This document shows, one piece after another, positions 19,740 through 31,011 of a stretch of 46,418 bases of DNA. The stretch covers positions 1 to 46,418 of the forward strand of contig JAADGP010000035.1 of assembly GCA_013152315.1 (NCBI GenBank). The letters run 5' to 3'. The stretch is from FCB group bacterium (GTDB lineage: Bacteria > Fidelibacterota > Marinisomatia > Marinisomatales > JAADGP01). How positions within the stretch are numbered: the first letter of the stretch is position 1; every line of letters starts with the position of its first letter. A program made the translations under genes and the position numbers. The notes under the pieces were generated by a model. That model saw nothing but the letters and a program-made list of their open reading frames with translations, had not been told where the DNA came from and ran no database searches.

Positions 19740-21638
19740 CTATCCTTTCACTGGTTCCGGTTCCACCATAAGCTGCCTTACTTGTTTTACAATCCCCGGT
19801 TTATCCAGGTGTGTATTGCTTAAAAGAATTTCCCGGGAGCCATGCGGTAAAAACTCATCGGGGAACCCTAAACGGACCAATTTTCCGGAAAATCCTTGTT
19901 CCACCAACCAGGCGGCGATCCCGTCGCCAAACCCGCCGGTTACAACCCCTTCTTCAATGGTTATAATTTTCGTGAACCGCTTTTCCATTGCTTTCAGATA
20001 TCGTATATCCATAGGCTTAATAAACCGACAGTTCACTACCTCGCAATTAATCCCCAGGGAAGCCAGTTGTTCGGCGGCATCCAAAGCGTTGTAAACCAGG
20101 GGACCAACAGCCAGAAGCGCTAAATCGGAGCCCGGTTTCACTATTTCCCAGCTCCCGATCGGCAGCAGTTCCGCCTGGCCGTGTTCATCGAACTCAACCG
20201 CGTCTGCTTTTGGATAACGGATTGCAAACGGAAAATCGGTTTGATTGAGAGCCGTATAAAGTAGATGCCGGAACTCATTCCCGTTCATGGGGGCGGCAAC
20301 AATCATATCCTGAACACAGCGCAAATAAGCGATATCCAGGGCCCCGTGGTGAGTCGGCCCGTCTTCGCCGGCAATACCGGACCGATCCATGCAAAATATT
20401 ACCGGCAAATGTTGAATCGCCACATCATGGACAATATGGTCAAAGGCACGTTGTAAAAAAGTGGAATAAACAGCGACAATAGGTCGAATTCCTTCCGCCG
20501 CCAAGCCGGCGGCGAAGGTAACTCCGTGTCCCTCCGCAATACCCACATCGTAAAAGCGGTCCGGAAATTCCTTTGCGAAGGGAACCAAACCGGTCCCTTC
20601 CCGCATGGCGGCGGTAATGCAGACCAGATCTTTGCGATTGCGGGCGATCTCGCACGCCAGGGTTCCGAAAACCGATTGAAACGAAGAAACCGGTGGCTCC
20701 ACAACTTCATATTTATTCGCGGTCTTGGCTTCCGGCTTGATGCCGTGATACGATATGGGATCGTCTTCGGCAACCTTCATCCCCTTACCTTTTTTAGTAA
20801 CAATATGCAGCAGAACGGGGGTCTTAATGTCTTTTATGTTTTCAATAGTACGAATCAGTTCCTCCAAATCGTGCCCGTCAATCGGTCCGAAATAGCGGAA
20901 TCCCAATTCGTCAAAAATAATCCCCGGAACAACCAGGTTTTTCAACCCTTCTTCCATCTTTTTCAGCAAAGTTCTGGTACTGGTTTTCCCAATCGGCAAA
21001 GCGCCGGTGAGATCCCAGATTTCATCCCGAATGCGATTGTAGAGGGGATTGGTTACCAGGCGGGTTAAATGGGTACGGAGGGCACCGACATTGGGACTGA
21101 TGGACATGTCATTATCGTTCAGAATTACCAGTAATTGTCGCCGTAAATGCCCGGCGTTATTCAACCCTTCAAACGCCAAACCACCGGTCATGGCTCCGTC
21201 TCCGATCACCGCCACCACCTTATAATCTTCCTTCTTATAATCCCGCGCCACGGCAATACCCAGGGCGGCGGAAATCGATGTTGAAGCATGGCCGGCACCG
21301 AAAACATCATATTCGCTTTCGCTGCGTTTCAAAAATCCGCTGAGGCCGCCATACTGCCGAATCGTTTTGAGTTGCTCGAAACGGCCGGTTAAAATTTTAT
21401 GAGCGTATCCCTGGTGTCCGACATCCCAGATTATTTTATCACGGGGTGTATCGTACACGTAATGAAGAGCCAACGTAAGCTCCACCACTCCCAGGGTCGG
21501 CGCCAAATGGCCACCGGTTTTGATGATGGTCTTGATCGTGTATTCCCGTATCTCCTTGGCCAGTTGGCGTAATTGATCAACGGTTAACGGTTTTAAATCG
21601 GAGGGCGATTTAATAGTGGGTAATAACTCAAGCGGCAT
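19740..21638 (-). CDS. dxs: 1-deoxy-D-xylulose-5-phosphate synthase
   Basis: GHLAPTLGVVELTLALHYV, GDGAMTGGLAFEGLNNAG, DRSGIAGEDGPTHHGALD, 632 aa. Confidence 0.97.
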   Translation of the reverse strand: MPLELLPTIKSPSDLKPLTVDQLRQLAKEIREYTIKTIIKTGGHLAPTLGVVELTLALHYVYDTPRDKIIWDVGHQGYAHKILTGRFEQLKTIRQYGGLSGFLKRSESEYDVFGAGHASTSISAALGIAVARDYKKEDYKVVAVIGDGAMTGGLAFEGLNNAGHLRRQLLVILNDNDMSISPNVGALRTHLTRLVTNPLYNRIRDEIWDLTGALPIGKTSTRTLLKKMEEGLKNLVVPGIIFDELGFRYFGPIDGHDLEELIRTIENIKDIKTPVLLHIVTKKGKGMKVAEDDPISYHGIKPEAKTANKYEVVEPPVSSFQSVFGTLACEIARNRKDLVCITAAMREGTGLVPFAKEFPDRFYDVGIAEGHGVTFAAGLAAEGIRPIVAVYSTFLQRAFDHIVHDVAIQHLPVIFCMDRSGIAGEDGPTHHGALDIAYLRCVQDMIVAAPMNGNEFRHLLYTALNQTDFPFAIRYPKADAVEFDEHGQAELLPIGSWEIVKPGSDLALLAVGPLVYNALDAAEQLASLGINCEVVNCRFIKPMDIRYLKAMEKRFTKIITIEEGVVTGGFGDGIAAWLVEQGFSGKLVRLGFPDEFLPHGSREILLSNTHLDKPGIVKQVRQLMVEPEPVKG

Positions 21639-22242
21639 GAATACGATCCGGTTGGTCCTGAATCAGAGTATTCGTCTGAGAACCAAACAATATATTATGA
21701 AAAAAAGGAACGTCATCCAATTCCGGGTGGAACGCCAGACCGATATGCTTATCCTGTTGAACGGCAACCGGTTCATCCCGGTAAACGGCTACCACCCGGA
21801 CGCCATCACCGAGGGCGGTGATTTTGGGGGCCCGGATAAACGTCGCCGGGATCCGGGTGTGATGCTGATTCACGGACACTTTCAAGGCATCCGTAAAGGA
21901 ATGGACCTGGCGTCCATAGGCGTTGCGTTCAACCGTGATATCCAACAGACCCAGGGGGTTGACCCGCGCGTCCGGCACTTCCGTCGCCATCAGTATTAAA
22001 CCGGCACAGGTCCCCATGACGGGGTTGGATTTCCCGAACTCGATCAGAGGCTCAAAAAAATGATTGCGGCGAATCAGTTTGGTCATGGTAGTGGATTCAC
22101 CGCCCGGAATAATGAGCCCTTCCACTCCGTCCAGTTGCCGGGGATAGCGGACATTCACCGGTTCCATCCCGAGAACTTCCAGGATCCGATGATGTTTGGC
22201 AAAGTCACCCTGGAGGGATAAAACCCCAACTTTCACTACCAA
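21628..22242 (-). CDS. pdxT: pyridoxal 5'-phosphate synthase glutaminase subunit PdxT
   Basis: [37 protein letters not shown]. Confidence 0.96.
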   Translation of the reverse strand: MVVKVGVLSLQGDFAKHHRILEVLGMEPVNVRYPRQLDGVEGLIIPGGESTTMTKLIRRNHFFEPLIEFGKSNPVMGTCAGLILMATEVPDARVNPLGLLDITVERNAYGRQVHSFTDALKVSVNQHHTRIPATFIRAPKITALGDGVRVVAVYRDEPVAVQQDKHIGLAFHPELDDVPFFHNILFGSQTNTLIQDQPDRIHAA

Positions 22243-23117
22243 CCACGCTCCTGCAATAATTGTCCTTCGGGAATTTCCGAGATATCCAGTCCTTTCATAG
22301 CCGATCCCAAACCGGTGGAAATTTCCGCCAACTTTTCGGGATCGTTATAATAGGTTACCGCTGCCACGATCGATTCGGCGCGGGGTGCGGGATCTTCGCT
22401 CTTGAAAATACCGGAACCCACAAAAACCGATTCGGCGCCTAATTGCATCATTAAGGATGCGTCGGCGGGCGTGGCAATGCCTCCTGCCGCGAAATTCGGT
22501 ACCGGTAATTTCCCTAATTTGGCCACTTGCTGAACAACGTGAAACGGAGCGCCAAGTTCCTTGGCGCGCGCCATTAACGTGTCCTGGCCCATCACCGTTA
22601 ATTCTTTTATCTGGGCCTGAATCAGACGCATATGACGCACCGCTTCGACGATGTTGCCGCTGCCGGCTTCACCCTTGGTGCGGATCATGGCCGCCCCTTC
22701 GCCAATGCGTCTTAATGCTTCGCCCAGATCGCGGGCTCCGCAGACAAACGGCACTTTAAAATCGTGCTTCCAGATATGATTTGCCTCGTCGGCCGGTGTC
22801 AGGACTTCACTCTCGTCAATGAAATCCACTTCCAGGGCTTCCAGGATCTGGGCCTCGGCAAAGTGACCGATTCGACACTTGGCCATGACGGGAATGGAGA
22901 CCGCATCCTGAATACTTTTTATCATGGACGGGTCGCTCATCCGGGCGATACCGCCATCTTTCCGGATGTCCGCCGGTATACGCTCCAGGGCCATGACAGC
23001 AACCGCTCCGGCGGCTTCGGCAATCTTGGCCTGCTCCGGAGTGGTCACATCCATGATCACACCACCCTTTAGCATTTCGGCCAGACCAACTTTTACTTCA
23101 AATGATCCTTTATCCAT
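22236..23117 (-). CDS. pdxS: pyridoxal 5'-phosphate synthase subunit PdxS
   Basis: [93 protein letters not shown]. Confidence 0.98.
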   Translation of the reverse strand: MDKGSFEVKVGLAEMLKGGVIMDVTTPEQAKIAEAAGAVAVMALERIPADIRKDGGIARMSDPSMIKSIQDAVSIPVMAKCRIGHFAEAQILEALEVDFIDESEVLTPADEANHIWKHDFKVPFVCGARDLGEALRRIGEGAAMIRTKGEAGSGNIVEAVRHMRLIQAQIKELTVMGQDTLMARAKELGAPFHVVQQVAKLGKLPVPNFAAGGIATPADASLMMQLGAESVFVGSGIFKSEDPAPRAESIVAAVTYYNDPEKLAEISTGLGSAMKGLDISEIPEGQLLQERGW

Positions 23118-23973
23118 AGACCATTTCCTCCTCTTTTATCTTACCAATTTTTCTAACCTCATTAATTACCTCAGTTATTATTTTGTCCGGCGTGGAAGCC
23201 CCGGCGGAAATACCCACCGTTTCAACTCCCGCGAACCATTCGGGCGCTAAATCATCGGCACAGGTTACCTGGTGCGAGTTGGGATTGCGTTCCAAAGATA
23301 ACTGTGTTAACCGGTTGGAATTAGCGCTCGTAAAGGATCCGATCACGATCATAACATCAACCATGGAGGCCAATTCCTTAATTTGCTCATGGTTCCGCTT
23401 AGTGGGAAAACAAATCGTGTTTACAAAATGCAAATCAAATACCTTTGTCATTAAAATATTAATAATGGCCTGCACATTTTCGATCATCTGCGTGGATTGA
23501 CTTACAACCCCGACCCGTTTCATTTTACGCAGTTTTTGCGCTTCCTCCGGGGTGGCAACGATGATCGGATCGTTTACCTGGCTGGCAATTCCAACAACTT
23601 CATCATGACCATGATCGCCAATAATAATGATTTTACGTCCTTCCGCTTCCAATTTGCGCGCTTCTTCATGGATTTCAATCACGAGCGGACACGTGGCGTC
23701 CACAATATTCAAACCTTTCTCCCGCGCCTGGTTCCAGACATCGGGTGCCGTGCCATGGGCCCGAAACAGGACCGGCTTATCGCGGGGGACTTCGTCGAGT
23801 GACTCCACCACTTTGGTGCCCACTTTTTCCAGGTCCCGAACCACGTTTTCATTGTGGACAATATGTCCCAACATATACACTTCCCCATGTTTCCGGGCGG
23901 TCGTGTACGCCAGGTTCACCGCATCCCTTACACCAAAGCAATATCCGGCATCTTTGGCAACAAATATTTTCAT
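23110..23973 (-). CDS. ispH: 4-hydroxy-3-methylbut-2-enyl diphosphate reductase
   Basis: [44 protein letters not shown]. Confidence 0.96.
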   Translation of the reverse strand: MKIFVAKDAGYCFGVRDAVNLAYTTARKHGEVYMLGHIVHNENVVRDLEKVGTKVVESLDEVPRDKPVLFRAHGTAPDVWNQAREKGLNIVDATCPLVIEIHEEARKLEAEGRKIIIIGDHGHDEVVGIASQVNDPIIVATPEEAQKLRKMKRVGVVSQSTQMIENVQAIINILMTKVFDLHFVNTICFPTKRNHEQIKELASMVDVMIVIGSFTSANSNRLTQLSLERNPNSHQVTCADDLAPEWFAGVETVGISAGASTPDKIITEVINEVRKIGKIKEEEMVYG

Positions 23974-24977
23974 CGACCGTGACCGTTTTGACTTATTAGG
24001 GACTGTTTTGTCGCGCTAAGCACCCTGGGGACAACCGCATCCAACAAACCCTCAACCACCGCTCCGGCCGCGAACCGATGGCCACCACCGCCCAGAGATT
24101 TGGCGATTTCATTCACCGCGTACTTCCCTTTTGAACGGAAATTAACACGGCACGTCCGATGGTTGCTTTGAAAAACCATAAGGGCAACTTCCACCCCGCG
24201 TATCGTACGTATAAAATCGGTAAACCCGTCCACGTCTTCTTTCGTCGCTCCCACTTCCTTCAGCATGGTTGCGTTGATCGAGAACCATGCCAATTCGCCT
24301 TCCAACTCAAATTGCAAACTATTCAGGATTTTACCAAGCAGTTTCATACGAGCGGGAGAATGGGATTCATAAACCTGTTGATAAATGTAGGTCTGGTCGA
24401 TCCCGGACCGGATACATTCAATTGCAATTTCGTGACTGCGAATATTCGTATTATTGTAACGAAAAGAACCGGTATCGGTCATGATTGCGGTATAAAGTCC
24501 GACACATATTTCTTTCGACAAGGGACCTTTAATCACCGTTTTCAGATAATTGTATATTAATTCTCCGGTGGCGGCGGCCTGTTCATCCACCACGTTCATC
24601 GAAAAAGGAGGTTCCCCGGGATAAGGGTGATGATCGATATTCAGGGTCTTTAAAGCGAAACGTTGAATGGCAATACCTATGGACTGCAAGCGTTTATAGT
24701 CGCCCACGTCGAATATGATGACCAGGTCGGCTTTTTCCAACCAGGTATCGTGAGTGTCGGAACGATAGGTTTCAAATACGCCGTCGGGATCCAGGAACCG
24801 GTATTCAGCAGGAAGGGACGAATGGTTAATAACCCGGCAATCCTTTCCTTGTCCGATTAGGTAATGGTACATCGCGGCCGCACACCCCAAGCCGTCTCCG
24901 TCCGGTTTTTCATGAGTAGTCAGCAATATTTGCTGGGCTTCATTAATGAGTTTATTTACGTTTTTCCAATCAACCAT
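23970..24977 (-). CDS. nrnA: DHH/DHHA1 phosphoesterase, NrnA-like nanoRNase / pAp phosphatase
   Basis: THEKPDGDGLGCAAAMYHYL, NIDHHPYPG, MTDTGSFRYNNT, GGGGHRFAAG. Confidence 0.88.
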   Translation of the reverse strand: MVDWKNVNKLINEAQQILLTTHEKPDGDGLGCAAAMYHYLIGQGKDCRVINHSSLPAEYRFLDPDGVFETYRSDTHDTWLEKADLVIIFDVGDYKRLQSIGIAIQRFALKTLNIDHHPYPGEPPFSMNVVDEQAAATGELIYNYLKTVIKGPLSKEICVGLYTAIMTDTGSFRYNNTNIRSHEIAIECIRSGIDQTYIYQQVYESHSPARMKLLGKILNSLQFELEGELAWFSINATMLKEVGATKEDVDGFTDFIRTIRGVEVALMVFQSNHRTCRVNFRSKGKYAVNEIAKSLGGGGHRFAAGAVVEGLLDAVVPRVLSATKQSLISQNGHGR

Positions 24978-25127
24978 TGTTCATTTCTAATAAGACATAA
25001 AATTTAGGTGTTTTTTAGTAATAATTCTAACCTGACATGCTGTCCGTCGAAAATCCCGCGGAATGCGGTGGCGGGTGATTTATTCACAAGCTCATGAAAT
25101 AAATTCGGGTCAAGGGGAGAATTCAAC

Positions 25128-25679
25128 TCAGGATGTTTGCTCCCACATATTCTCCTTAACGCCCTGTTGGGAGTTGTGATACCTCGCAAGCACAAAGAAA
25201 TAATCGGACAAGCGGTTCAAATACCTTAACCAAACCGTTTGATGAATATCCGTTTCTTCGGACGGGAACCCAACAATATCGCGCTCGACCCGTCGGCACA
25301 CGGTTCGCGCAATGTGTAAACGAGCTGAAAATTCATCTCCACCGGGCAGAATAAACTCTTTCAGGGGAGGTAATTCCTCGTTCATGGCTTCGATTCTTTG
25401 TTCGAGAAAGCCTACCCGTTGTTCCGGCAATAACGATTTTTCCAGATTCGGGGTTGCGATTTCCCCTCCTAAGTTAAATAAATCATTCTGGATTGATTTT
25501 AATTCGGCAATGGTAAATGTATCGTTACAGGCAACAATCGCAAACCCGACCTGGGCATTTAACTCATCCACGCCGCCCAAACATTGAATCCGGGGGTGGG
25601 ATTTCGATACTTTTTCCCCCCGTCCTAATGAAGTCTGTCCCCGGTCGCCTGTTTTGGTTGTAACCTTTGAAATACGCAT
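25128..25679 (-). CDS. pduO: PduO-type cob(I)alamin adenosyltransferase
   Basis: TKTGDRGQTSLGRGEKVSKSHPRIQCLGGVDELNAQVG; FILPGGDEFSARLHIARTVCRRVERD. Confidence 0.94.
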   Translation of the reverse strand: MRISKVTTKTGDRGQTSLGRGEKVSKSHPRIQCLGGVDELNAQVGFAIVACNDTFTIAELKSIQNDLFNLGGEIATPNLEKSLLPEQRVGFLEQRIEAMNEELPPLKEFILPGGDEFSARLHIARTVCRRVERDIVGFPSEETDIHQTVWLRYLNRLSDYFFVLARYHNSQQGVKENMWEQTS

Positions 25680-27127
25680 CAGAAAAAGATAAAGGTAATC
25701 AGGATAAACAGCGGTATCAGTATCGGTAACGAATATTTCAACATATACCCGAAGAAACTGGGCATTACAATCCCGCTTTCCTGAGCGATTGATTTAACCA
25801 TGAAGTTAGGCGCGTTGCCAATGTACGTATTGGCGCCCATAAAAACCGCCCCGGCGGAAATCGCCAGGAGAGTATTATGGAAAGGTCCCATTAGTTCAAC
25901 AGGATTTCCTCCGGCGGCATTAAAAAACACCAGATAGGTCGGCGCGTTATCAAGAAAACTTGACAGAACACCGGTGCGCCAAAAGTACATAGCGTTCCAC
26001 GGTTCCCCGTTGCGGGTCAATGTTTCGATCACCGATGCCATTGCTCCATCGACACCGGCGCGTAAAATACCAATAACGGGAATGATGGTTACAAATATCC
26101 CCGCAAATAATTTCGCCACCTCCAAAATGGGGAACCATGTAAATTCATTCGCTTTCCGAACCACCATGGGAGTAAGGCGCCAACTCATAAGTGTTAATAC
26201 GAGCAATAAAATGTCGCGCGCGAGGTTTTGCAACTCAATTTCCACGTGATAAACCGTAAAGGTTTGATGAGGATTCCATAATCCGCTTAAAAGAACCGAA
26301 GCAATTACTCCCCCCAGCAATAAAATATTAAACGACCCTTCCAGTCCCAATTTTTTATCGCCGGGAATAAATTCGATTTGGCTTAGGTCCTCTTTACGAT
26401 AATAATATGAATCCAGTAGAAAAAATATAATTAAAAGTGATCCCACCATAAAAGACATGGGCAAAAACATCGCCTTGGTGGTCCAGAAAAAATCCACGCC
26501 CTTTAAGAATCCCAGGAAAAGCGGTGGATCCCCTAACGGCGTTAACGATCCGCCAATATTGGCTACCAGGAAAATAAAGAATACAATTGTATGGACCTGG
26601 TGTTTACGCCATTTGTTGGCTCGCAACAGGGGACGGACCAACAGCATAGCGGCGCCGGTTGTTCCCATCCAACTGGCCAGAACGGTCCCAAGTAACAGAA
26701 TAACAACATTTACGCCGGGGCTACCGACCAAACGACCCGTTAAGCGAATACCGCCCGATATGGTAAACAAGGATAATAAAAGAATAATGAAGGGAATGTA
26801 TTCCAACAGGCCGACGTGCAATAATTCATAAGTGGCCGTTGACAACCCCTCTTTGAAAATAAAAGGAACGACCAGGATCGCCCCCCAAAAGAACGAGATT
26901 TTACCAAAATTGTGATGCCAAAACCGGGGGGCAACCAGTGGAAACACGGCAATCGACAACAGGATACCCGCAAAGGGAATCATCCATATAATCGATAAAT
27001 CGGAACCGTCCAGATGCGGAACCGATGTTTGCCCGCCGCCGGAAGCCAAAATCACCCCGGGTGCCGCAAGGAAAAGAACTGGTAACCACCGCCATGCCAA
27101 AGCTTGATGTTTTTTCATATCGACCAT
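25679..27127 (-). CDS. NhaD-like sodium:proton antiporter / ion transporter superfamily protein
   Basis: Multi-TM; GTVLASWMGTTGAAMLLVRPLLRANKWR, GGSLTPLGDPPLFLGFLKGVDFFWT, SSFLDNAPTYLVFFNAAGG, NTYIGNAPNFMVKSIAQESGI. Confidence 0.85.
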   Translation of the reverse strand: MVDMKKHQALAWRWLPVLFLAAPGVILASGGGQTSVPHLDGSDLSIIWMIPFAGILLSIAVFPLVAPRFWHHNFGKISFFWGAILVVPFIFKEGLSTATYELLHVGLLEYIPFIILLLSLFTISGGIRLTGRLVGSPGVNVVILLLGTVLASWMGTTGAAMLLVRPLLRANKWRKHQVHTIVFFIFLVANIGGSLTPLGDPPLFLGFLKGVDFFWTTKAMFLPMSFMVGSLLIIFFLLDSYYYRKEDLSQIEFIPGDKKLGLEGSFNILLLGGVIASVLLSGLWNPHQTFTVYHVEIELQNLARDILLLVLTLMSWRLTPMVVRKANEFTWFPILEVAKLFAGIFVTIIPVIGILRAGVDGAMASVIETLTRNGEPWNAMYFWRTGVLSSFLDNAPTYLVFFNAAGGNPVELMGPFHNTLLAISAGAVFMGANTYIGNAPNFMVKSIAQESGIVMPSFFGYMLKYSLPILIPLFILITFIFF

Positions 27128-27213
27128 ACCACTACCCTGTAATTGAAAATAATGAGCGCAAAATTAACGGTTTTATCCCATAAAGGTTATGTAAAAATCC
27201 TTTTGGGCTTAAT

Positions 27214-27429
27214 ATGGAACCATATTTGATTAGTTTCGTAACTTGGTTTATGGAAATCGTACTATCCATTGTCGCTGTCGGGATCGCCCTCTTGGGGCTG
27301 GGGATCGGAGTTCTGTTCGGGAATCGACCTCTCAGGGGTTCCTGCGGAGGAACCGGCAATTGTTCCGTTTGCGGCGGCGACGCCGGCCACTGCGAAAGCA
27401 GTCCTCACACTCCACCCGATACCCTGTAA
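27214..27429 (+). CDS. nqrM: NqrM-like Na+-NQR maturation protein (DUF539 family)
   Basis: 71 aa: N-terminal TM helix, then GNRPLRGSCGGTGNCSVCGGDAGHC; the R-x-x-x-GSCGG Cys-rich tail matches NqrM as I remember it. Inside the nqr/apbE neighbourhood; convergent with apbE. Confidence 0.78.
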   Translation: MEPYLISFVTWFMEIVLSIVAVGIALLGLGIGVLFGNRPLRGSCGGTGNCSVCGGDAGHCESSPHTPPDTL

Positions 27430-27432
27430 TCC

Positions 27433-28503
27433 TTATTTATTCAGTTTCATTCCGGAAGAAACACGTTGCCGGAATTGCCCGTCACGCTCTCTGATTATGA
27501 TCAGGGCTTCCACTTCCGGTAATGATTCAATCAGTTTCAAGCCTTCTTCCTCTCCCAAAATCATCAATGCGGTTGCCAGTGCGTCGGCATCCATGCAAGT
27601 GGGAGCCATAACCGTGGCCGATGCCACTTTGGATTGGGTCGGATATCCCGTCCGGGGATCAATTGCGTGCGAATACAATTCTCCCTGATATTCGAAATAA
27701 TTGCGATAATCCCCGGAAGTTGCCAGCGCATTATTTTCCAGGAGAACAGTAGCACGAATATCCGCACCCGGGAATGAACCTAACCGGGGTTGGTCTATCC
27801 CGATCAGCCAGGGTTCCCCCTTTTGATTTTCTCCCAAACCGCGAACCTCGCCGCCGATCTCTACCAGAAATCGATTGAATCCACGATCCATCAGGTAATT
27901 CGCCACGGCGTCAACACCGTAACCTTTGGCAATGGCGTTAACATCGAGTTGGAGACCGGGAATGGCCTTTTGAATTGTTCCGTCTGCTACCGAAAGTTTA
28001 TCGAACCCGATTTTCCGCAACATGATTTCAATTTCGGATGCTTTGGGAGGAGACCAGATTTGATCATCCGCGGAATGGTGAGGACCGAAACCCCACAAAT
28101 CCACCAAAGGCATTACGGTTATGTCAAAGGCGCCCTTCGTAAGGGCCGATATTTCCAGTGCCCTTTGTACAACGGCGGCAAAAGCGGACGAAACCGGGAA
28201 AGGGGCTAAGTCACGGGACCGATTGAACCGACTTATTTCACTTTGTTCCGAATATGTGGACATCTGCCGGTTTATTTCCACGAGGACCGAGTCAATCCCG
28301 GCCTGCAAGGATTCGGAGTTCACCGGTAAATCCCCGGGTAAAACTTTCACCGTGTAGGTTGTACCCATGGTTTGTCCGGTAAGAACAATTTCCGGGGGTT
28401 TTCGGGTACACCCGACAAACAGGAGCAACAAGAAAAAAATGCCCAACCGGAATTGGGCATATAAACGATATTGTGGGTGACGCTTTTTAACCGAATTTAT
28501 CAT
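27433..28503 (-). CDS. apbE: FAD:protein FMN transferase
   Basis: Lipoprotein-like signal ([12 protein letters not shown]), [65 protein letters not shown]. Confidence 0.95.
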   Translation of the reverse strand: MINSVKKRHPQYRLYAQFRLGIFFLLLLFVGCTRKPPEIVLTGQTMGTTYTVKVLPGDLPVNSESLQAGIDSVLVEINRQMSTYSEQSEISRFNRSRDLAPFPVSSAFAAVVQRALEISALTKGAFDITVMPLVDLWGFGPHHSADDQIWSPPKASEIEIMLRKIGFDKLSVADGTIQKAIPGLQLDVNAIAKGYGVDAVANYLMDRGFNRFLVEIGGEVRGLGENQKGEPWLIGIDQPRLGSFPGADIRATVLLENNALATSGDYRNYFEYQGELYSHAIDPRTGYPTQSKVASATVMAPTCMDADALATALMILGEEEGLKLIESLPEVEALIIIRERDGQFRQRVSSGMKLNK

Positions 28504-29713
28504 AAGCGATCATTTCCGGTTCGACTCCCAAGTCATATAACATCTTATCGACCGCATCAATCATCGGGGGAGGTCCGCACATGTAATATTCGATCTCGGT
28601 GGGATCTTCATGGTTTTTCAAATACATATCGTATAATACCTGATGAATAAATCCAACCGGCCCTTCCCATTTATCTTCGGGCAACGGTTCCGACAAGGCT
28701 ACCTGGTAAGTAAAGTTTGGAAATTTCTGCTCGAGTTTCCTGAAATCTTCATCGTAAAACATTTCCCTTACGGAACGCGCCCCGTACCAATAGGATACTT
28801 TACGACCCGTATTTTTGGTATAAAACAGGTCGAAGATATGGCTGCGCATGGGCGCCATCCCGGCACCGCCGCCGATGTAAACCATTTCCCGGTTCGTATC
28901 CTTGGCAAAGAATTCCCCGTAAGGACCCGATATCGTAACTTTATCGCCGGGCTTCAGATTGAAAATATAGGATGAGGCCTTTCCCGGAGGCGCATCGGGC
29001 GCCCAGGGGGGCGGCGACGCTATACGGACATTCAGCATAACGATATTACCTTCGGCCGGATGATTGGCCATGGAATAGGCACGGTAGATGGGTTCTTCAT
29101 TTACCGCGTGATATTTCCACATATCAAACTTATCCCACATATCCCGGTACTCCGGCTCGATGTCGAATTCCTTGTAATCAAGTTCGTAAGGCGGGATATC
29201 GATTTGAATATACCCTCCGGCTCTGAAATTCAAATTTTCCCCGGGCGGCAAGTCCATTATCAATTCTTTGATAAACGTGGCTACGTTGCGATTGGACCGA
29301 ACGGTGCATTCCCACTTCCGGATATTGAATATTTCATCCGGGACACGAATTACCATATCCTCTTTTACTTTTACCTGGCAAGCCAGGCGCCAATGCTCTT
29401 TTGCTTCCCGCCGGCTGATATGGTTGGTTTCGGTGGGTAAGATTTCTCCCCCGCCTTCCAAAACCTGGCACTTACATTGGGCACAGGTACCGCCCCCACC
29501 GCAAGCGGAGGGTAAATAGATTTTTTTCGACATCAAGGCTCCCAATAAAGAGGAGCCCGGTTTTACCTTCACCACTCTATCCGCATCACCGTTGATCCTG
29601 ATCTCCACCTCACCCTGAGGCAGAAGTTTGCTTTCCGCATAATTCAATATCAGAACCAGCAAGAGAATTAATACGGTAAAAACAATAACACCTGTGAGCG
29701 CAGTAATAACCAT
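28487..29713 (-). CDS. nqrF: Na+-translocating NADH:quinone reductase subunit F
   Basis: 2Fe-2S motif [36 protein letters not shown] site; [14 protein letters not shown]. Confidence 0.97.
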   Translation of the reverse strand: MVITALTGVIVFTVLILLLVLILNYAESKLLPQGEVEIRINGDADRVVKVKPGSSLLGALMSKKIYLPSACGGGGTCAQCKCQVLEGGGEILPTETNHISRREAKEHWRLACQVKVKEDMVIRVPDEIFNIRKWECTVRSNRNVATFIKELIMDLPPGENLNFRAGGYIQIDIPPYELDYKEFDIEPEYRDMWDKFDMWKYHAVNEEPIYRAYSMANHPAEGNIVMLNVRIASPPPWAPDAPPGKASSYIFNLKPGDKVTISGPYGEFFAKDTNREMVYIGGGAGMAPMRSHIFDLFYTKNTGRKVSYWYGARSVREMFYDEDFRKLEQKFPNFTYQVALSEPLPEDKWEGPVGFIHQVLYDMYLKNHEDPTEIEYYMCGPPPMIDAVDKMLYDLGVEPEMIAYDKFG

Positions 29714-29722
29714 CTTTTCTTC

Positions 29723-30334
29723 CTATAAATCGATCCCTGAAAAAGCCATGAAAGCCATGGACAACAGACCGGTTAATAACATGGTAATTCCCAATCCCCG
29801 TAACCCTTTGGGCACATCCGAATATCGTAATTTATGTCGTATCGCGGCCATGGAGGTTATGGCCAGAAACCACCCCATCCCCGAGCCGAAACCAAAAACC
29901 GTCGATTCACCAAAAGTATATTGACGTTCGACCAGAAATAATGATCCTCCCAGGATAGCGCAGTTCACGGCAATCAGGGGAAGGAAAATCCCCAGACTCT
30001 GGTAGAGCGCCGGGGAAAAGCGGTCCAATATCATTTCAACCAGTTGAACCATGGCGGCGATAACCGCGATAAAAGCGATAAAATTCAGGTAACTTAAATC
30101 AACATCGGGCAATCCGGCCCAGGCCAAGGCCCCTTCTTCAAGAAAAAAGTGGTGAATCAACCAATTGGCCGGAGCTGTAATCGTCAAAACGAAAACCACC
30201 GCCACTCCCAAACCGATTGAGGTCTCCACTTTCTTGGAAATGGCCAGAAAAGAGCACATGCCCAGAAAGTAGGCCAGTAAAATATTTTCAATAAATATTG
30301 CTTTGGTAACTAAGGATAGATAATGTTCCAACAT
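29723..30334 (-). CDS. nqrE: Na+-NQR subunit E
   Basis: [56 protein letters not shown]. Confidence 0.96.
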   Translation of the reverse strand: MLEHYLSLVTKAIFIENILLAYFLGMCSFLAISKKVETSIGLGVAVVFVLTITAPANWLIHHFFLEEGALAWAGLPDVDLSYLNFIAFIAVIAAMVQLVEMILDRFSPALYQSLGIFLPLIAVNCAILGGSLFLVERQYTFGESTVFGFGSGMGWFLAITSMAAIRHKLRYSDVPKGLRGLGITMLLTGLLSMAFMAFSGIDL

Positions 30335-30335
30335 C

Positions 30336-30962
30336 TCAGGCTTCCTCGTATTTGGTTAGCGAACGTTGAGCCCAGATAAATAATCCCAGGATAATGAACG
30401 CGCCCGGCGATAAAACAAACAACCCCGCATTGCTGTAACCGGCATCGTACAGGGCCTGGGGAACGACCTGGAAACCAAATATTGATCCGCTGCCAAACAA
30501 TTCACGGAAAAAGGAAATGGTTATCAGGATTAAGCCATATCCCATGGCATTGCCCAACCCATCCAGGAAAGCTTTGCCCGGGGGATTCTGCATGGCAAAG
30601 GCTTCCGCCCTGCCCATAACAATACAATTGGTTATAATCAGTCCCACGAAAACCGATAACTGTTTGCTGATATCATACAAATAGGCCCGTAGTATCTGAT
30701 CGGCAATGATAACCAGGGAAGCGATGATTGTTAACTGGACTATGATTCGCACACGGTTGGGAATCAGTTTTCTTATCATGGCGATTACCGTGTTTGATAA
30801 GCTCAATACGAACATTACCGCTAACGTCATAACCACCGCCGTGTCCATCTTAACGGTGACGGCCAGGGCGGAACAAATCCCCAGAATCTGAATCGCGATA
30901 GGATTATTACGGACTAAGGGATCGGCTAACACCTGTTGTGATTTTTTATTTAAGAACCCCAT
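30336..30962 (-). CDS. nqrD: Na+-NQR subunit D
   Basis: [47 protein letters not shown]. Confidence 0.96.
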   Translation of the reverse strand: MGFLNKKSQQVLADPLVRNNPIAIQILGICSALAVTVKMDTAVVMTLAVMFVLSLSNTVIAMIRKLIPNRVRIIVQLTIIASLVIIADQILRAYLYDISKQLSVFVGLIITNCIVMGRAEAFAMQNPPGKAFLDGLGNAMGYGLILITISFFRELFGSGSIFGFQVVPQALYDAGYSNAGLFVLSPGAFIILGLFIWAQRSLTKYEEA

Positions 30963-31011
30963 GAGTTACTCACCTGCAATATTTTTCTTTTTATATAAGA
31001 CGGTTATGATC

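Noticed and set aside
20526-21068. 180-aa plus-strand ORF
   Set aside because: Antisense to dxs; no domain signature.
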